A stretch of 64,000 nucleotides of DNA, taken from NCBI RefSeq assembly GCF_003073045.1, contig NC_037600.1:11148758-11212757 (forward strand), written 5' to 3'. Of this stretch, positions 23,203-35,743 are shown piece after piece. The first letter of the stretch is position 1. Each line of letters opens with the position of its first letter. Made by a program: the position numbers and the translations under genes. The notes below the pieces were generated by a model. It had not been told where the DNA came from and ran no database searches. It saw only the letters and a list, made by a program, of their open reading frames with translations. The DNA is from Pomacea canaliculata. Its lineage: Eukaryota; Mollusca; Gastropoda; Architaenioglossa; Ampullariidae.

Positions 23203-24186
23203 CAATTAAAGATTGTTATAATTAGTTCTTTTTGTAAATCATGTAAAATAAAATGAAAAAATGGCATGCAGCATTTTAAGAGAATAGAAAATATATGTGA
23301 TCAGATAAGTGATTGTTAGAAAATGACAGACTTTGACAAAGTTCATTGCATAGCTTTGGATTTCATACATTTTGTTTTAATTTCAAAGTGTATAAGTACA
23401 AAAATAAAATTCTTTCTTTTGCTTTGCAATATTTTCCAAAATTTTAGTTGTTCAGAAAGCAATGTGATTGTCTTGTTGCTTTCCCCTAGAATGCACCAAG
23501 ACGTTTGGTAATCGCAGCACCGCTTGTTATTGAGAAAGCAGACGACGAATTTCAAGCATGACTCAATGAGTTCATGTCATAGATTTCAACTTCGAAGTTA
23601 ATCATCAATAATACGAGAGAGAGTGTGTGTGTGTGTACTTTACCTCTTGACTAGTTAATTTGAACCCATCATGCACTGTCCTCTTGCTTCTGCCAATCGT
23701 ATTCGCGCTCAACATTTCGTTTCTGTAATTATTAAATACGTGCAATTAGTAGGCAAGAGATACGATTAAGCAATTTGATTATTTACAACAAGAAGGATAT
23801 TTATATATGGTTAAACCATTTAAATTATTTACAGCACATATAGAAGACAACGTCATGTAAAAGCGAGTTGCCTGTGGATGTATGTGTCAGACCTGCCGGG
23901 TACAACACGTGAAACATTTCACAAAAAGCACTACAATACTTATATATGATCATAAATTATTCATGACTATCCAGTGTTATAAAGTATAGTTGTTTTAATG
24001 GCATCTTTCACTTAACTTTATTAAGACTTACTTCAGAAATCGGCGGTGTTTCACTTGAAGATGGACGTACAGTTCAAAATGTCTGCGGCCGCTGATTTTT
24101 TTTTCCTAAACGTCCCAATGAAGGGAAAAACTTCGGAAGCCTTCGGAAGAGTGACGTCACCGACCTTGGCCGACCGCGCTCAGAGA

Positions 24187-24597
24187 AACCCTTCGCTTCA
24201 ATCTTTGAAAGCTGTGAAAAAGCTATGAAACTTGCTCTGGGGCTAATTCAACTACTGTTAAACACTATGAAGGGCTGCATTAAATTAATTGTGACAGTCA
24301 AAATAACTCAAAGCCTAAAACTGATGAGAGGTAAAGTAAAATATATGAGAGCCTAACACAACACAATGTTTAACTACAAGTAGGTTAAACCCTTCGCTTC
24401 AATCTTTGGATGCTATGAAAAAGCTATGAAACTAGCTGCTCTGGGGATAATTCAACTACTGTTAAACAGTATGAAGGGCTACATTAAATTAATTGCGACA
24501 GTCAAAATAACTCAAAGCCTAAAACTGATGAGAAGGTAAATAATAAATGAGAGCCCAAGAACGCAACGCAGACAATGTTTAACTACAAGTAGGTTAG
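24187..24597. repeat. 201-bp tandem duplication
   Basis: 24187-24387 and 24388-24597 are direct copies. Both begin AACCCTTCGCTTCAATCTTT, share GGATAATTCAACTACTGTTA-like and AAAACTGATGAGA words, and end AACTACAAGTAGGTTA. They differ by scattered substitutions and small indels. No gene is evident in them. Confidence 0.85.
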
Positions 24598-24616
24598 ATT
24601 AGAGATGACTGTCAGA

Positions 24617-24712
24617 TGGCCTCTGTGGCCTAGTGGTTAGAATCGTCCTCTTAAAATTGATAGGTGTTATGTTCAAATCTTGGAGTGGGGTTTAATTTTT
24701 TTTTTTGTTGTT
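24617..24712 (+). mobile_element. tRNA-like SINE head or tRNA pseudogene
   Basis: TGGCCTAGTGGTTAGAATCG fits an A box and ATGTTCAAATCTTGG fits a B box 30-40 bp later; a T run follows. The acceptor ends do not pair into a good cloverleaf, so I read it as SINE-like rather than as a working tRNA. Confidence 0.5.
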
Positions 24713-24879
24713 TTGTTTTGCGTCCGGTCTGCTTCTCGCGTATAAAAGTTATCGGCGGCCCGGGGCTGTGTAACTCGCTATCCGGGCGGAAAAAATGGCG
24801 GGCCGTCACTGTGTTTTACTGGCAACAACGTCGATTGTCGAGACGAAAGTCGGGTGTTTGGTGACAGATCGCACCCCGT

Positions 24880-25230
24880 TTGAAGTGTTTGGATGAATTA
24901 AAAACTGTATTGCAAACTTCATTTTAGGCCGAGAGAACATTCAGCGATGACCGCTGTAGTGGCATGCGAGATCGCTGTACCAGTCGGCAAGGCACACTAA
25001 ACACGTTTGCTACAAGTGCTCATGACTGACGATATTTTGCCACAAATATCAAACTTTCAAGAAGTTTGTGGAGAATTCACTGATGTAGACAAATCAACTG
25101 TTATTCGTACTGTGGCGAGAATCCCCAATGGTTTGCATCGGCGAGCCCCTAAAGGAATTTCATTGCCGGATCAAGGTTGTGCGGAAAAAGACAAAGACAT
25201 GCAGACACATCGGGCCTGTGAATGTCCTTA
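24880..25230 (+). mobile_element. PIF/Harbinger transposase relic
   Basis: The frame at 25007-25231 includes NFQEVCGEFTDVDKSTVIRT, followed by ARIPNGLHRRAPKGISLP. This matches the N-terminal helix region of Harbinger (HARBI1-like) transposases, where a 'g.f...gD..gvskstvsrtv..v' pattern precedes the catalytic DDE core. The core itself is absent and the frame stops soon after. No terminal repeats were identified. A host gene of HARBI1 type is less likely given the truncation. Confidence 0.5.
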
Positions 25231-25249
25231 ATACTTGGATTTATCGACA

Positions 25250-26740
25250 GCAACTTGATTTCAGACTCCAGTGAAAAATAAAGTAAACTTATCCATAATA
25301 TTAATACTTGAATTTGTAAGGCGCTTGTAAATGTTTCCTGAATGCACCATATACTTTGATTTATTTGATTACACATGCTGTGATGCAATTTGCATTAAAG
25401 GGCTAGATTGCTAGAAGAAGGAAAAGAATAAGTGAGTGAGGCAAAAAATTAAGCTTTAATGTATTAACTGTTAAAACTGACCAGCGAATGTGTGTATGTG
25501 TGAGGATATTGCATGTAAGATATATAGTAATGTGTGTGAATATCTCTATAGACCTTGAAAGAGTGAAAAAATAAAGATTCTTGAAATCATAAGCTTCCCA
25601 ACCTGATGACACTCTGAAAACATGACTAAGTGGCGCTGGTGAAGATGTAAGGAATGAACCAAGTCAAAAAGTGCTAGATTACACAAATTGTTTCTTCAAG
25701 AATTGTTAAAGTAAAAGGTTATAAAAAATGCGAAAAAAAACAAAAAAAAAAAAAAAAATGCCCACAATACAGCACTGGTTAAACATGACAAATTGTTGTG
25801 CTTGTCTGTCCATGATAGGAACAGCTTGAACAAAATTGCCCATGTTAGTTATAAGATCATGGTGTCAGCAGAAGAAAATTTGGGTTTTGTTGCAATTAGT
25901 AAAATTGCAGGAAATATGGCCATTTACTCAATATCTGAACAATGTCTGCCTGCAGGAGAATTGTTTTATAAATCAGGCAAACCTATGCGATTCAAAAGTG
26001 CAGAAGCAATATAATATATTATACACAAAATCATTTCCTTTATCATTTAAACTGCTGAATGCTAAGTGAAAGTGTGTGAAGTGTGAAGGGTAGGTCCTAG
26101 AATAGATGTGAAACTAGGAATTTTTTTATCAAGCCATTCATTTTTTTACGTAATGTACCACTTGTTTTGTAACTGAGCACTTGCTTGTAACTTAGCAGAC
26201 CTTAAAATTAACCTCTGGTATTTCTAATGGTTGTCATTGGTCAATGACATAAACTACAATGTTGCCTCTCTAAATGTCACTCTGTGTGTTTAGCATGTGT
26301 GTAGACCACTTTGTAAAGCAATGAACTCCTCTTCGATGTGTTTATACTAATAGTCAATCTTGCTTTCAACTGTTAAATTATACAACATCTTGATTATCTG
26401 TGTAATAATGTAACGAATTAAACACAACCCTTTAGACTGAAGCACAGGCTATATATTGTATATTGTACATTTCAGGCTCAAGGCTCTTTAATTCATTTGT
26501 CGATTTGTCACTCAGGCACTTCTAGTGCACCCCACATGCAGGTATTCACATTTTGCATGTTGACTCCTCATGAAATTTTTTTTTTTAGGTTATGACTGTG
26601 ACTGTGATTACCAAATAAATAGAGGTGCTTGAGGGAGATTCTCCAAGCAATGTCGGAACGCCTTGCCATATGTTTATTTCTTGAACATTTTAAACTTTTG
26701 CACATGTAATGTATGTCACAAGAGACAACTCCCTTTGGTA
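25250..26740. other. No gene recognised
   Basis: AT-rich, with a poly(A)-like tract at 25731-25759. Frames at 25403-26069 show no family motif, and the two plus frames at 25793-26069 overlap in different phases. Confidence 0.4.
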
Positions 26741-26850
26741 GTTGACATCGCAAACCCCGTCCGCTCTCTGAACAAATCCTTTTGACCAGCCCCTTTGGTT
26801 TATTTTCTAACCTTTCCTGTCTCCGCTAGTAACCACGCAAACACACCAAG
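26741..26850 (+). promoter_or_regulatory. Possible decayed 5' end of copy 6
   Basis: The segment leads to a donor-like AAG/GTGAGAG after 26850. It is followed by ACGACACATTGAGAA at about 26908, which also follows the leader donor in copies 2, 5 and 7. The kappaB and TATA motifs are not visible. Copy 6 may therefore have a changed or distant promoter. Confidence 0.3.
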
Positions 26851-27464
26851 GTGAGAGATCGCTGCCTCACACCTGTCACTTGACTTTCACTAAACAACAG
26901 GGTCAAATACGACACATTGAGAACAGTGACTTGCTAATTAGTAGGTGGGACTCGAGACGACAGTTCGATGTAAGGAAGAAAGAAGGTGAGATAGGCAGTA
27001 GTTAGCCTCCTCCCTCCACTGAACAGCCACCGGGTTTCCCCGCATAGCCAGGCCCGGAGGAGCTAGTTGAGGGCGATTAGCGTCTTCGTCATGCGAATCC
27101 GGAGAGACCGTATCGGGAGTAGGGTCCCGACTAGCTTTCCGGGACTAGCAGCTAATTGGAGTTATCCTCAGTCGATTTTCATGCATACGGGGCATTGTCT
27201 TGAATGTCCAAGAAGAGTCGTTTAAATTTTACTTTTATCCAATGCTTCATTTCTTTTCTTTCTTCTTCTTTTCTTTCTACTTCCAGCTACAAGGTGCAAA
27301 AGGAAAAGTCGAGCAATACTCAATGATGTCTACTAATCTCAAAATTTTTTTCATTCTTCGTTTCCTCCATTTCATACCTCATTAATCTTCATCTAAGAAA
27401 TCTACATTTTGAATACAGACGTTTTTCCATCCGGTAAGAAAAGAAAAAAGTTATTTCACGTTTC

Positions 27465-27725
27465 TGTTGCGTATTATCAGTAACATGGACTCAAAGTTAG
27501 CTCAGCCATACGACGACAACGTAGAGAGATCAAGAAAAAAAATCATTGCTTTAGAGATGTTACCATCTTGTCATCTCCTGTGTCACGAATGTATGATTTC
27601 TGCGACGGATTCCAAACGTGAAGCTGGCTGTCAGCTGTGTAGGTGTCCTATCGTAGAGCAGTCAGATCGAGGTTCGTCCTATACTCTTGACACCCTGCCG
27701 ACAGATTTTCTTTTTAATAAAACCT
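27465..27725 (+). pseudogene. Older RING relic upstream of copy 6
   Basis: The best preserved of the older RING relics. From ATGGACTCAAAG (27485) the frame still includes CHLLCHECMISATDSKREAG and CQLCRCPIVEQSDRGS, before running into sequence paralogous to the intron ahead of the RING exon. The first CxxC pair and the PxILPCG loop are gone, so a complete finger cannot form. Confidence 0.7.
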
Positions 27726-27914
27726 TAATCTTTCTTCGATGGTACTCCTCTTTTTCTTGTTTTGTTTTACTCGAAAACACCTTTTGAAAAACACAAAAAA
27801 GCCGATTTACCTAATTGTCTTCACATTAAATTTCATTCGACAGATATAATAACTAACCTAAAACCACAAACTGTGCATTATGTTTTAATGTTTTGTATCT
27901 TCAGATTATTCAAT

Positions 27915-29081
27915 ATGGCTGAGCCACACGAAAGAGAGTGTGCTGTGTGCACAGAAGAATTCACGACTCCAAAGATTCTACCCTGTGGTCATCTCCTGTG
28001 TCGAGAATGTATCATTTCCTGGATGGATTCCAAACGTGATGCCGGGTGTCCGTCTGTGTAGATGTCCTATAGTAGAGGCTAGTCAGATGGAATTCGTCGA
28101 GCACTGTTTGACGCCTGCGACGACTTTGTGTGGAAGCGCTGGGTGGAGAGCGCCTCGGTGGCTGAGTAAAGATCACGCTTTTGTTGTGTGTGTGAGACGT
28201 CAGGGCGGTACTTCATCTGTATAGCAGTGTCAGGTTGCATGTTGTGTTCTTGCGTGTATCAAGGTCATAAAAAGACTTTCATGAGTGTGCAGTACGATGT
28301 GGAGAGTGGTCAGCACTGTGACAGCCTGAAACGTCTGGCTGCCAGCCGCCTGCACTGTGTAAGGTGTGCGGACACGCGACAAACACGCGAGTCTTTGCCG
28401 CGAGCACCGCCTCGGCTGTCTGCTTAGGCCTGTTAAGACTAACAAAACACCAGTATGTCCAGGAAACAAACTATGCTTGACAATGAAATCATAAGTCAGT
28501 CAAATTTCACTGACGCAAGACTAACGAAGATTCTGGTATAGAAAAAAAAAATAAAAAAAACAAAAAAAAAAAAAAAAAGAGAAAGGGCGGGAGCAGAAGC
28601 TAGGCAGGCTATAGGTCTAGGTTACGTCACGTCTACAGGAATTGATGTCAGCGACAAGAATAAAAAAAACCCAAGACTTGGCGGCAGGTGGAGCAAGACA
28701 TGTGACCGTCTTCACAAAACACACACCGCGCTGGTGGAAGATGTTCGTAATCAAGTTGAAGGAAAACAGTCGCACGTCACATCTGCAAAATTAGGAATTC
28801 TTTACGTGACGTCAAGACTGACCTAGGCAAACGTCTAGGTAAGGTGACTTCACATCCAAACACCTTTTGACACAGCGGCGGCAGTGTCACGCACGTCCTG
28901 CACTGATACACATGACACGTCTCTGAGCAGGACGAGTCAAGCAGCCTTGACGCTCAGCGCCTGAGCTTGCTAAGAAGAGGTGTGGGTGAAGCCCTTGTCA
29001 AGTGTGGAGTGTTCTCAAGAAGTTCTGACAGTGATACAAGACGACCTCATGATGTTGAAGCAGCAGAAAACAGAGTCAGAG
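27915..29081 (+). pseudogene. Copy 6 RING/B-box exon with dense indels
   Basis: Compared with the exon at 58478, most differences are single-base insertions or deletions in otherwise near-identical stretches: a T inserted in TGTCCGTCTGTG at about 28052, a changed AGAGGCTAGTCAG at 28075, and extra bases around 28135-28160, 28200 and 28345. There is an A-run expansion at 28541-28578. Zinc-ligand codons of both B-boxes can be recognised piecewise (GCCGCGAGCACCGCCTCGGC). Substitutions are comparatively few. This pattern is unusual for ordinary neutral decay. Confidence 0.75.
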
Positions 29082-32000
29082 GTAAAATTTTGTCATTTTC
29101 GATTGTTTATGATTTTTTAGGATTTTTTGTAGCATGAAAACAAGTTTCTTGTTTGCTAGTCGTCTTTCTCTTCTTAAGGAGCTTTTTTTTCTTCTCTTTT
29201 ATAAGCAACTAGTGACAAAGCGAAAATGTAGTGTATATATGTGTGAGTGAAAGAGAGATAACGAGAGAGAGAAAACACGTTTGCCATATATCTGTGTTAT
29301 CTATTCCCGCTGGATTTGAACCACATCGGGGTGCATACGTTTAACAAGCAGGTCATCGAATCTTTAAATCATCTTAAAATACATTATGAAAACAGTCTGG
29401 TCATGTGATATGTTTCCAGGAAATGTATTATTTTAGGAAGCATTGTAATAGATTCAAAGTATTGTATTTTTGCTTTTGATACCTAACACATACAACCGAA
29501 CGCGCGCACACACGATCTAAACATATGCCAGTTTGGAAGAAAAAGTTTAAGAAGACGCTAAGTATCTACACAGCAGCACTAAATACTTACCCATTTCCTG
29601 TTCTTACAGGGGTCCAAGTAAACAGAGGAAATTAGACTGTTATCAACATCCTGTTGTGACTGTTGTTTAGAGCTTCAAATAAAATGTCAGGACTAACACT
29701 GTAACTAGCAAACCTCTCATCACAAAAGTGCATATACAAACTCCTTACATAAAAACCTAAATACACAGACATAGTCTCTTGTAGTTTTTTGTATTTATTT
29801 CAGAATGCAAGATTTATGAAGCCATTAAGCCCAGAAATTTGCAGTAAAGTCATCTACTAACCGTTAAATGTATTTTTCTATGACAACATCGCCAGTAATT
29901 CTGCAAACAAATATAAACGTTTATGTATGGTATGTTATGATTTAATGTACGGGAAGTGGACTCTTACGGACACAGGACTTTCTTAAGAGTATGACTGCAA
30001 ATCTATAACAAAAATCTATAAAATACAACTCATAACACTAATAATAAAACATTTTAGGTATTACAATACAGTATCGTAATAATTTATGTTTATTTACTTA
30101 TTTATTATTAATTATTTTAAAACATTATAGCTGTTCACTTTAGATCTGTTAATAATTTTTATGGACAAAAAATTATTTTGTACAGTTGGTCGCACAGCCA
30201 CCAGTCCTTGTGTTCCACGACAACTGCGGAAACAACATTCGTCTGACGAACGGTAACAGGACCGCGGTGAAGATAGATTTGCAGGCCTACAATGACGGGG
30301 TGATCGGGTCACGTGACCCTATGTTGGGGAACGTCTTGTATGAAGTAAGATATTTGACTAAAACTATGATGAGGAAAACGATGATGATTATCATGATGAT
30401 TGTACTGTTATTAATAAATCAGGCTTTAAAATTAAATTTTCTGTTATTCACGTTTTTTTCTTTTACAGTCTACAGACACAAACACAAAAAAAAATCATTG
30501 TTAATAATTTTGTTTCCATTTTTTTCAAGACCGTTGATACAAGTTGAAAGCTTACTGAGGACGGATTGAGTAGTCTCAATACATTCTTTGTCTGGTCCCG
30601 ATTGTAGCTTTACTGAGAGATTGACATCCTTTAGTGAAAGTAGTCATCCTAATCAGCTGTCACAGCTTGACATGTCATGACACTGGGATGTTGACGCAGG
30701 TCAGAGTGGACGCAGTAACAGATGTGTACAACTATCTAGCATTGGGTGTGACAAGAATTTCTCCTGCACACCTCCTTGTGCCAGAGTGGATTAGATACAT
30801 GAAAGACTCCGTTATGATCGCGCCCGGTTTGGTCTTCTACCACAAAAAACGTGTAAGTCTTCGTGTCTCTGAGTGCAGATGGCTTGTGGTGTGGTCTTCG
30901 TGGAAGAGATAAAGCTGAGTATACACTTTACTATTTAACTCTTGATACAGCAAAGGCGTAATTTGAAGTCCTGCATTGATTCTTTCTTTTTCTAAATGAG
31001 CAGGTAAAACTTTATTAAAAATTAATTACAAAATTTAAATTAAAATCTGTGCCTACTGTAAATACAAGTCTACAAACATCCAAATATTTAGAATGAAGCC
31101 AATAAGAGAGACTTTAGACGTATGTGTATATGTTGACTTAGACAGGTAAGGTAGGGTAAGATATTTAGGAGGTTTTATTTTTTTAACAGTAAATTTTATC
31201 AATTGTGGGTAAAAGAATGAAAGTGAGGTAATAGCCAAGATTTTTTAGAAATGTTATTTGAAGAACGAGTACCCCGTTTAAAGTAATTCAACTAAGGGTT
31301 TGACTGACCTAAATAAATCAGACCTTAGTCGTAAATCAAACACTTGTTTCTGTACATAAAGTCACGATAAAATAAAACCACCCTGATCATACCTAACATT
31401 TTTCGAAAGGTTTAAGCATTTATTATTATCGTACGCTGTTACAAAAAAAATATTTCTGGAAAATTGCGTGCTTAAGGTAATGACAGAAGTCAAGCCGGGG
31501 TGATCACTCCACGCCCAATATTTTATTAATAAGATAAAGTGCCAGGTATTTATATGTAGGTGCCGTTACCGCTCGCAGAAGGTCTCAGGAAACTTGAAGT
31601 CGGGAGTCGAGTCGGGGTACTGGTGACCTCATCCAACGACCTTCACCTCTACATCAACGGACAGGACCAGGGTGTTGCAGCAGAAAATGTTACACAACCC
31701 TGGTTTGCTGTCTTTGATATTTACGATACAGTTAGTAAGGTAAGAGATAAGGTTAATACAAACACCACAGTGTTCACAGCACACGAAGAAAACTTTCAGT
31801 GAAGCCTCTCTGTTGGTCAGGGAGTAGCGACAGTTACGCCGCCTTTTAGTGGAATCTCAATATTATTTGATATAAACGAGCCTCAGATGACAGCTCGAGT
31901 ACTTCCGCCTGCTGAAACTGGTAGTGGGGTAGAACCTTTGTAATATTACGGTACGGTTCTTATGTCGACTGCAACGTAGATGGAATGATAAATCGTCTTC

Positions 32001-32503
32001 TTTCTTATTTAAAGCGTGTGTGGGAAATGTTGTTCCTCCGTTCTGTACCCGTTGGCTGGGCAAATGATTACATTCTTCCCGACTCTTTCCTTCACAACCT
32101 TCACACACGTCTTTTAGGGAAAACCTCAATTCAGTTTGCAGTGAAAAACAGCCTCCCTTGTCTTGCAGTCACGACAACACACCACACAATCGTAATGAGC
32201 CATGGTTTCTTACACAAACACACTTTATATTACACAGAGGAGTTTTGGATCACTGGAGAGACTGTAACGGTCTCTTTAACGGTGATAACGTGAAGGTGTC
32301 CTGAAAATTGCAGTTAATGAGTAATAAACAGAAAACATTTTACCTATCTACCTGGAGTTGGCGTACAGACGTTTATTAACAAAGTTAACACTTGTATAGA
32401 TGTTTGTTGGTTCTATAAGTAAAGCATTAGGTTTATTACCTGCATATTGGGCTAATTGTTTGCTTTACAGGTGACAGCCCTTCCTACATCTAGGATTGCA
32501 TGA
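27915..32503 (+). CDS. TRIM-NHR copy 6 (first exon disrupted, NHR exons intact)
   Basis: Exon 1 (27915-29081) starts MAEPHERECAVCTEEFTTPK and keeps the RING as far as WMDSKRDAGC. It is then interrupted by many one- or two-base indels and an A-rich insertion near 28540-28580, making it about 100 nt longer than its paralogs. The donor (AGAG/GTAAAA) is kept. The four NHR exons are all open, phase 0 and flanked by consensus sites: N1 30186-30344, N2 30700-30852, N3 31560-31739, N4 32471-32503. They read PPVLVFHDNCGNNIRLTNGN, LALGVTRISPAHL, SSNDLHLYINGQDQG and VTALPTSRIA-stop. The product would be a RING E3 ligase with a C-terminal NHR. As written the RING exon cannot encode a protein. Either the copy is a young pseudogene or this stretch of consensus is poor. 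Confidence 0.7.
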
Positions 32504-32519
32504 CGAATATCAGAGGAGA

Positions 32520-33689
32520 AAGAGGCTGAGACAATAAAACTGAAGATGGCCCCAACCTGGGTGTTGACATTACCAACGACAGTTGCAGTGAATTTGTTTT
32601 GTCAGTCTATTTACTATGCAAAACAAGACGAGTACAAATTGTTTTCCAGTTGAAATACATTAATAAAAAAGCTGGATGTACTGCCTTCCCCCACATACAC
32701 ACATTCAAGCATATAAAGAAAAGAGGGAAAACAGCTTCTTAGCATGAAGAGAAGTCGGATGAAGTATTATTTCAGCAAATGAAATATATTGTGTAAGCAC
32801 TACAAAAGTATACACATGAGTGCTGCTGTAAATTAGTTACATTTTAAATACATTGAATAGACCTTTGGCTTATCTTTGTGTTGATTAATTTTAAAATGGT
32901 AAAACTGTTAATGTTCATCGACAATTAAAATAATCATCCCGTGTGTGATTTAGTTCTGCTACCCAATAAGTAAAATTATTACTTACAGTTTCTGTGCCAC
33001 TGAGTAAACAAAATGTCTCTATTCATTTAAAAAGACTTTCCGGACTGTGTGGATGGATTAAACTCTTTCACTAGGCACTGTTTCATAGCTCTAATCACAA
33101 ATAATTCGGTTTTGGTGGACTTTAAAGAAATTTTGATAAAAATGAGTAAAATGTAGACCAGGACACTACAGTAGCTGAGAACTACACTTTACGTGACTTG
33201 CAATCACTTCTCTGGAAAGATGCTGAACTGTCTCGTATGGTGGCGGTGTATTTATTTCTGTATTTATTTTCTGTTTTCTTCTTGTTCACAAAAAGATAAA
33301 ATGTCCTCTAAAAGACTACCAAATGATATCAAAAAAGGAAAAAGGGAACTAGTATTGACGATAGTATGTTGAGCAGTTCTACTCAAACACTACAAAGCTC
33401 AAAGGATGAAATCAAATGTAACTGCCTGTTAGTCTCAGAATAAACCTGTTAATAGCAAATAGACTTTAGAAATTCCTTCAACATAATAATGTACAACCAT
33501 CTGCACTAAGGTTTGTTTTCTTAAGCGCGGCGTCACAGACACTTGTGTTATTGATATACTCAGGTGTGATTCTAACAAGACAATAAAGCGACTCACATTT
33601 CAGTTATCTGACACATTGATGAGCTAAGATGTTTAACTGATTTTATGGCGATTTTGTCAGTTCATGTTTTCAGTTTGCACTTACTAAAG

Positions 33690-33730
<41 letters not shown>

Positions 33731-35740
33731 GTTTATATCGTTTGAATATGTCGTCTGAAAATTATGTTTAATGTGTGAAACATATTCTTTGTCTTCAAAA
33801 AACACAGTCCGATAATAGCACGGACGTGTGTGAATGTAGACTGATTGATCTCTGCCGAGACCAACGCTAAGCCTCTTGTTAAGCTCTTCGCTGTTAGTCT
33901 CGGCTAGCCTTCACAACAAATGTAACTTAACTGGAAGCTTTGTATACACCAACCTCGTTCTAGTAGTTAACTGTAAACTAAAGCATCAACAATCCTTTCC
34001 TCACATAGTTTCAAATGCTCGTAAGCCACCATCATTGTCAGCAGATGTCGATTCGTTTTCTTTTTGTAGCGAAAATCGTATGATAGTTGTCAGGTATCCC
34101 CACGATTCTGAAATAACATAAAAACACTGAGTAAGATGAATGCTTTGTACAGGTCAGTTACTGTGGTGGCACTGATCATGTACAATAAAAGATAAAATGT
34201 GTCATTCCCGACAATTAACAAACATTAAACAGACTTATTTAAATTTATTTTACTTTTTTGTCATTTTGTATACGCCATAAAGATATTTTTCTAAAGTGTG
34301 TACATGTATTACTTAAAACATGCAAACAAGTGGATAAGATGTCAAGTAGATAGAACCCAGGTATGACCAGACTACGTTGGACGTCTACCGATGTCACTGC
34401 GCTACTACAACACTAAGAGATGGTGAGACGACCTCCGAGGTCTGTACTGTGCCAACCTCTGTGTTACGGATGTCATCACGTGACTTTCTAAATAGACACT
34501 AGGACTCCATGTGTGATGGGTGAAGATAGCGACTTCACATTCTGAGACAGCATGAAACAACAATGTTTAGTTTGTCGCTTGGATTCTTTAGTACAGGACG
34601 AACGGACCGCAAAAACAGACACGTGGCCTGCCTTAAAAATGTTTATGAAAGTTGAATTGTTGAATTACTTTTTTCTGCATTTTCATCAACTGTAAACAGA
34701 AGCGCATAAGTTGGTAGATGCGTATATGAGAACCACGAATCAGATGTACAAAAAACGATACATAGACAATGTCATACACAGACTAATATGATATTTCCGC
34801 TTGTATTTTCAAATATGTATATAGCTATTTTCTCACATAGAGAGATAAATAACGAACCTTTTTGAATTTTCTTATACCTTATATATTTTAATTTGTATAA
34901 TTCCTTGCGTTTCTTCCATTGTAAGCATAAATTAATATATATTTAAGAAGAAAAATGTAATCACCTATGCGTTTGGTGATCACCAGACAATATAGAGAGT
35001 CTAAAACTTCATGAAATTGTTACTGTCCTTAAGTTTGTGTTTGTTGTACAGCCGACTACAACTCAATCATTAAGCTTGAGTAAAAAAAAAAAAAAACTTA
35101 CACGGAAAGTAGGTCCGCTCACATTTCTAGAAAAAGGTTTTCACTGGGCAGCTTAAAAATTAACAGCAATTAATGTTGATGAAAAGTTTACTCCCGTCAG
35201 AAGAATGTGGACATCAGTGAAAGACACATCATCACACAAGTAGTGGATGGTAGGTGAGGGCACGTTCAAATACGGTACTGTCACGTAAAACGTTACAATG
35301 ACGTCACTTATATATATATAGAACAAGACAACAATACTCACAGTGTCGTCTGCTGGAGGGAGACTGCAGTCAGTGGGACTGTGTGGCTCCCTACTTCATA
35401 GTCAGGGAGCCTTCACAAGCCCCAAGCTCCCTACTTTCCACTCCCAGACCTTCGTAGCTCCTTCAAGTAACGTGGTGACCACGTGTTTCTAGCATCTTCT
35501 ATTCTTATTTGTATGTCTGCATGACGACTTACACACAATTATTCTCATTATGTGCAACAAAATTACAAGTCATGATAGATAATGCTTTGAACAAAGTTTG
35601 ACATAAATAAATGTAGGTCAGTGTAGTTGAAAAAAGTTATTTCTTACATATCATTGTTCGGTTTAACCTGTCTAGAGTGGTTTCTTACAATGCACAAACA
35701 AACCCAATAAGCAAAATCTAATTGTGTACAAAATTATTGT
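32520..35740. other. Spacer between copies 6 and 7, no gene seen
   Basis: AT-rich, the mirror of about 2430-5500. It contains a (TG)n microsatellite at 33691-33727. CACGTGAC-like words occur at about 34478. Frames over 60 codons (33876-34121, 35153-35341) carry no motif and are not conserved in the other arm as protein. Confidence 0.55.
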
Positions 35741-35743
35741 AAC

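Noticed and set aside
24187-24597. CRISPR-like or satellite array
   Set aside because: Only two copies of about 201 bp, imperfect and directly adjoining; a plain tandem duplication.
24617-24712. Functional tRNA gene
   Set aside because: A and B boxes are visible, but the acceptor stem does not pair and a SINE-like T-rich tail follows.
31863-32129. Minus frame in the copy 6 intron, with a similar one at 46063-46290 in copy 7
   Set aside because: Some residues are shared (CEGCEG/CEVCEG, REEC), but this follows from paralogous introns. Lengths and ends differ and no domain is recognised.
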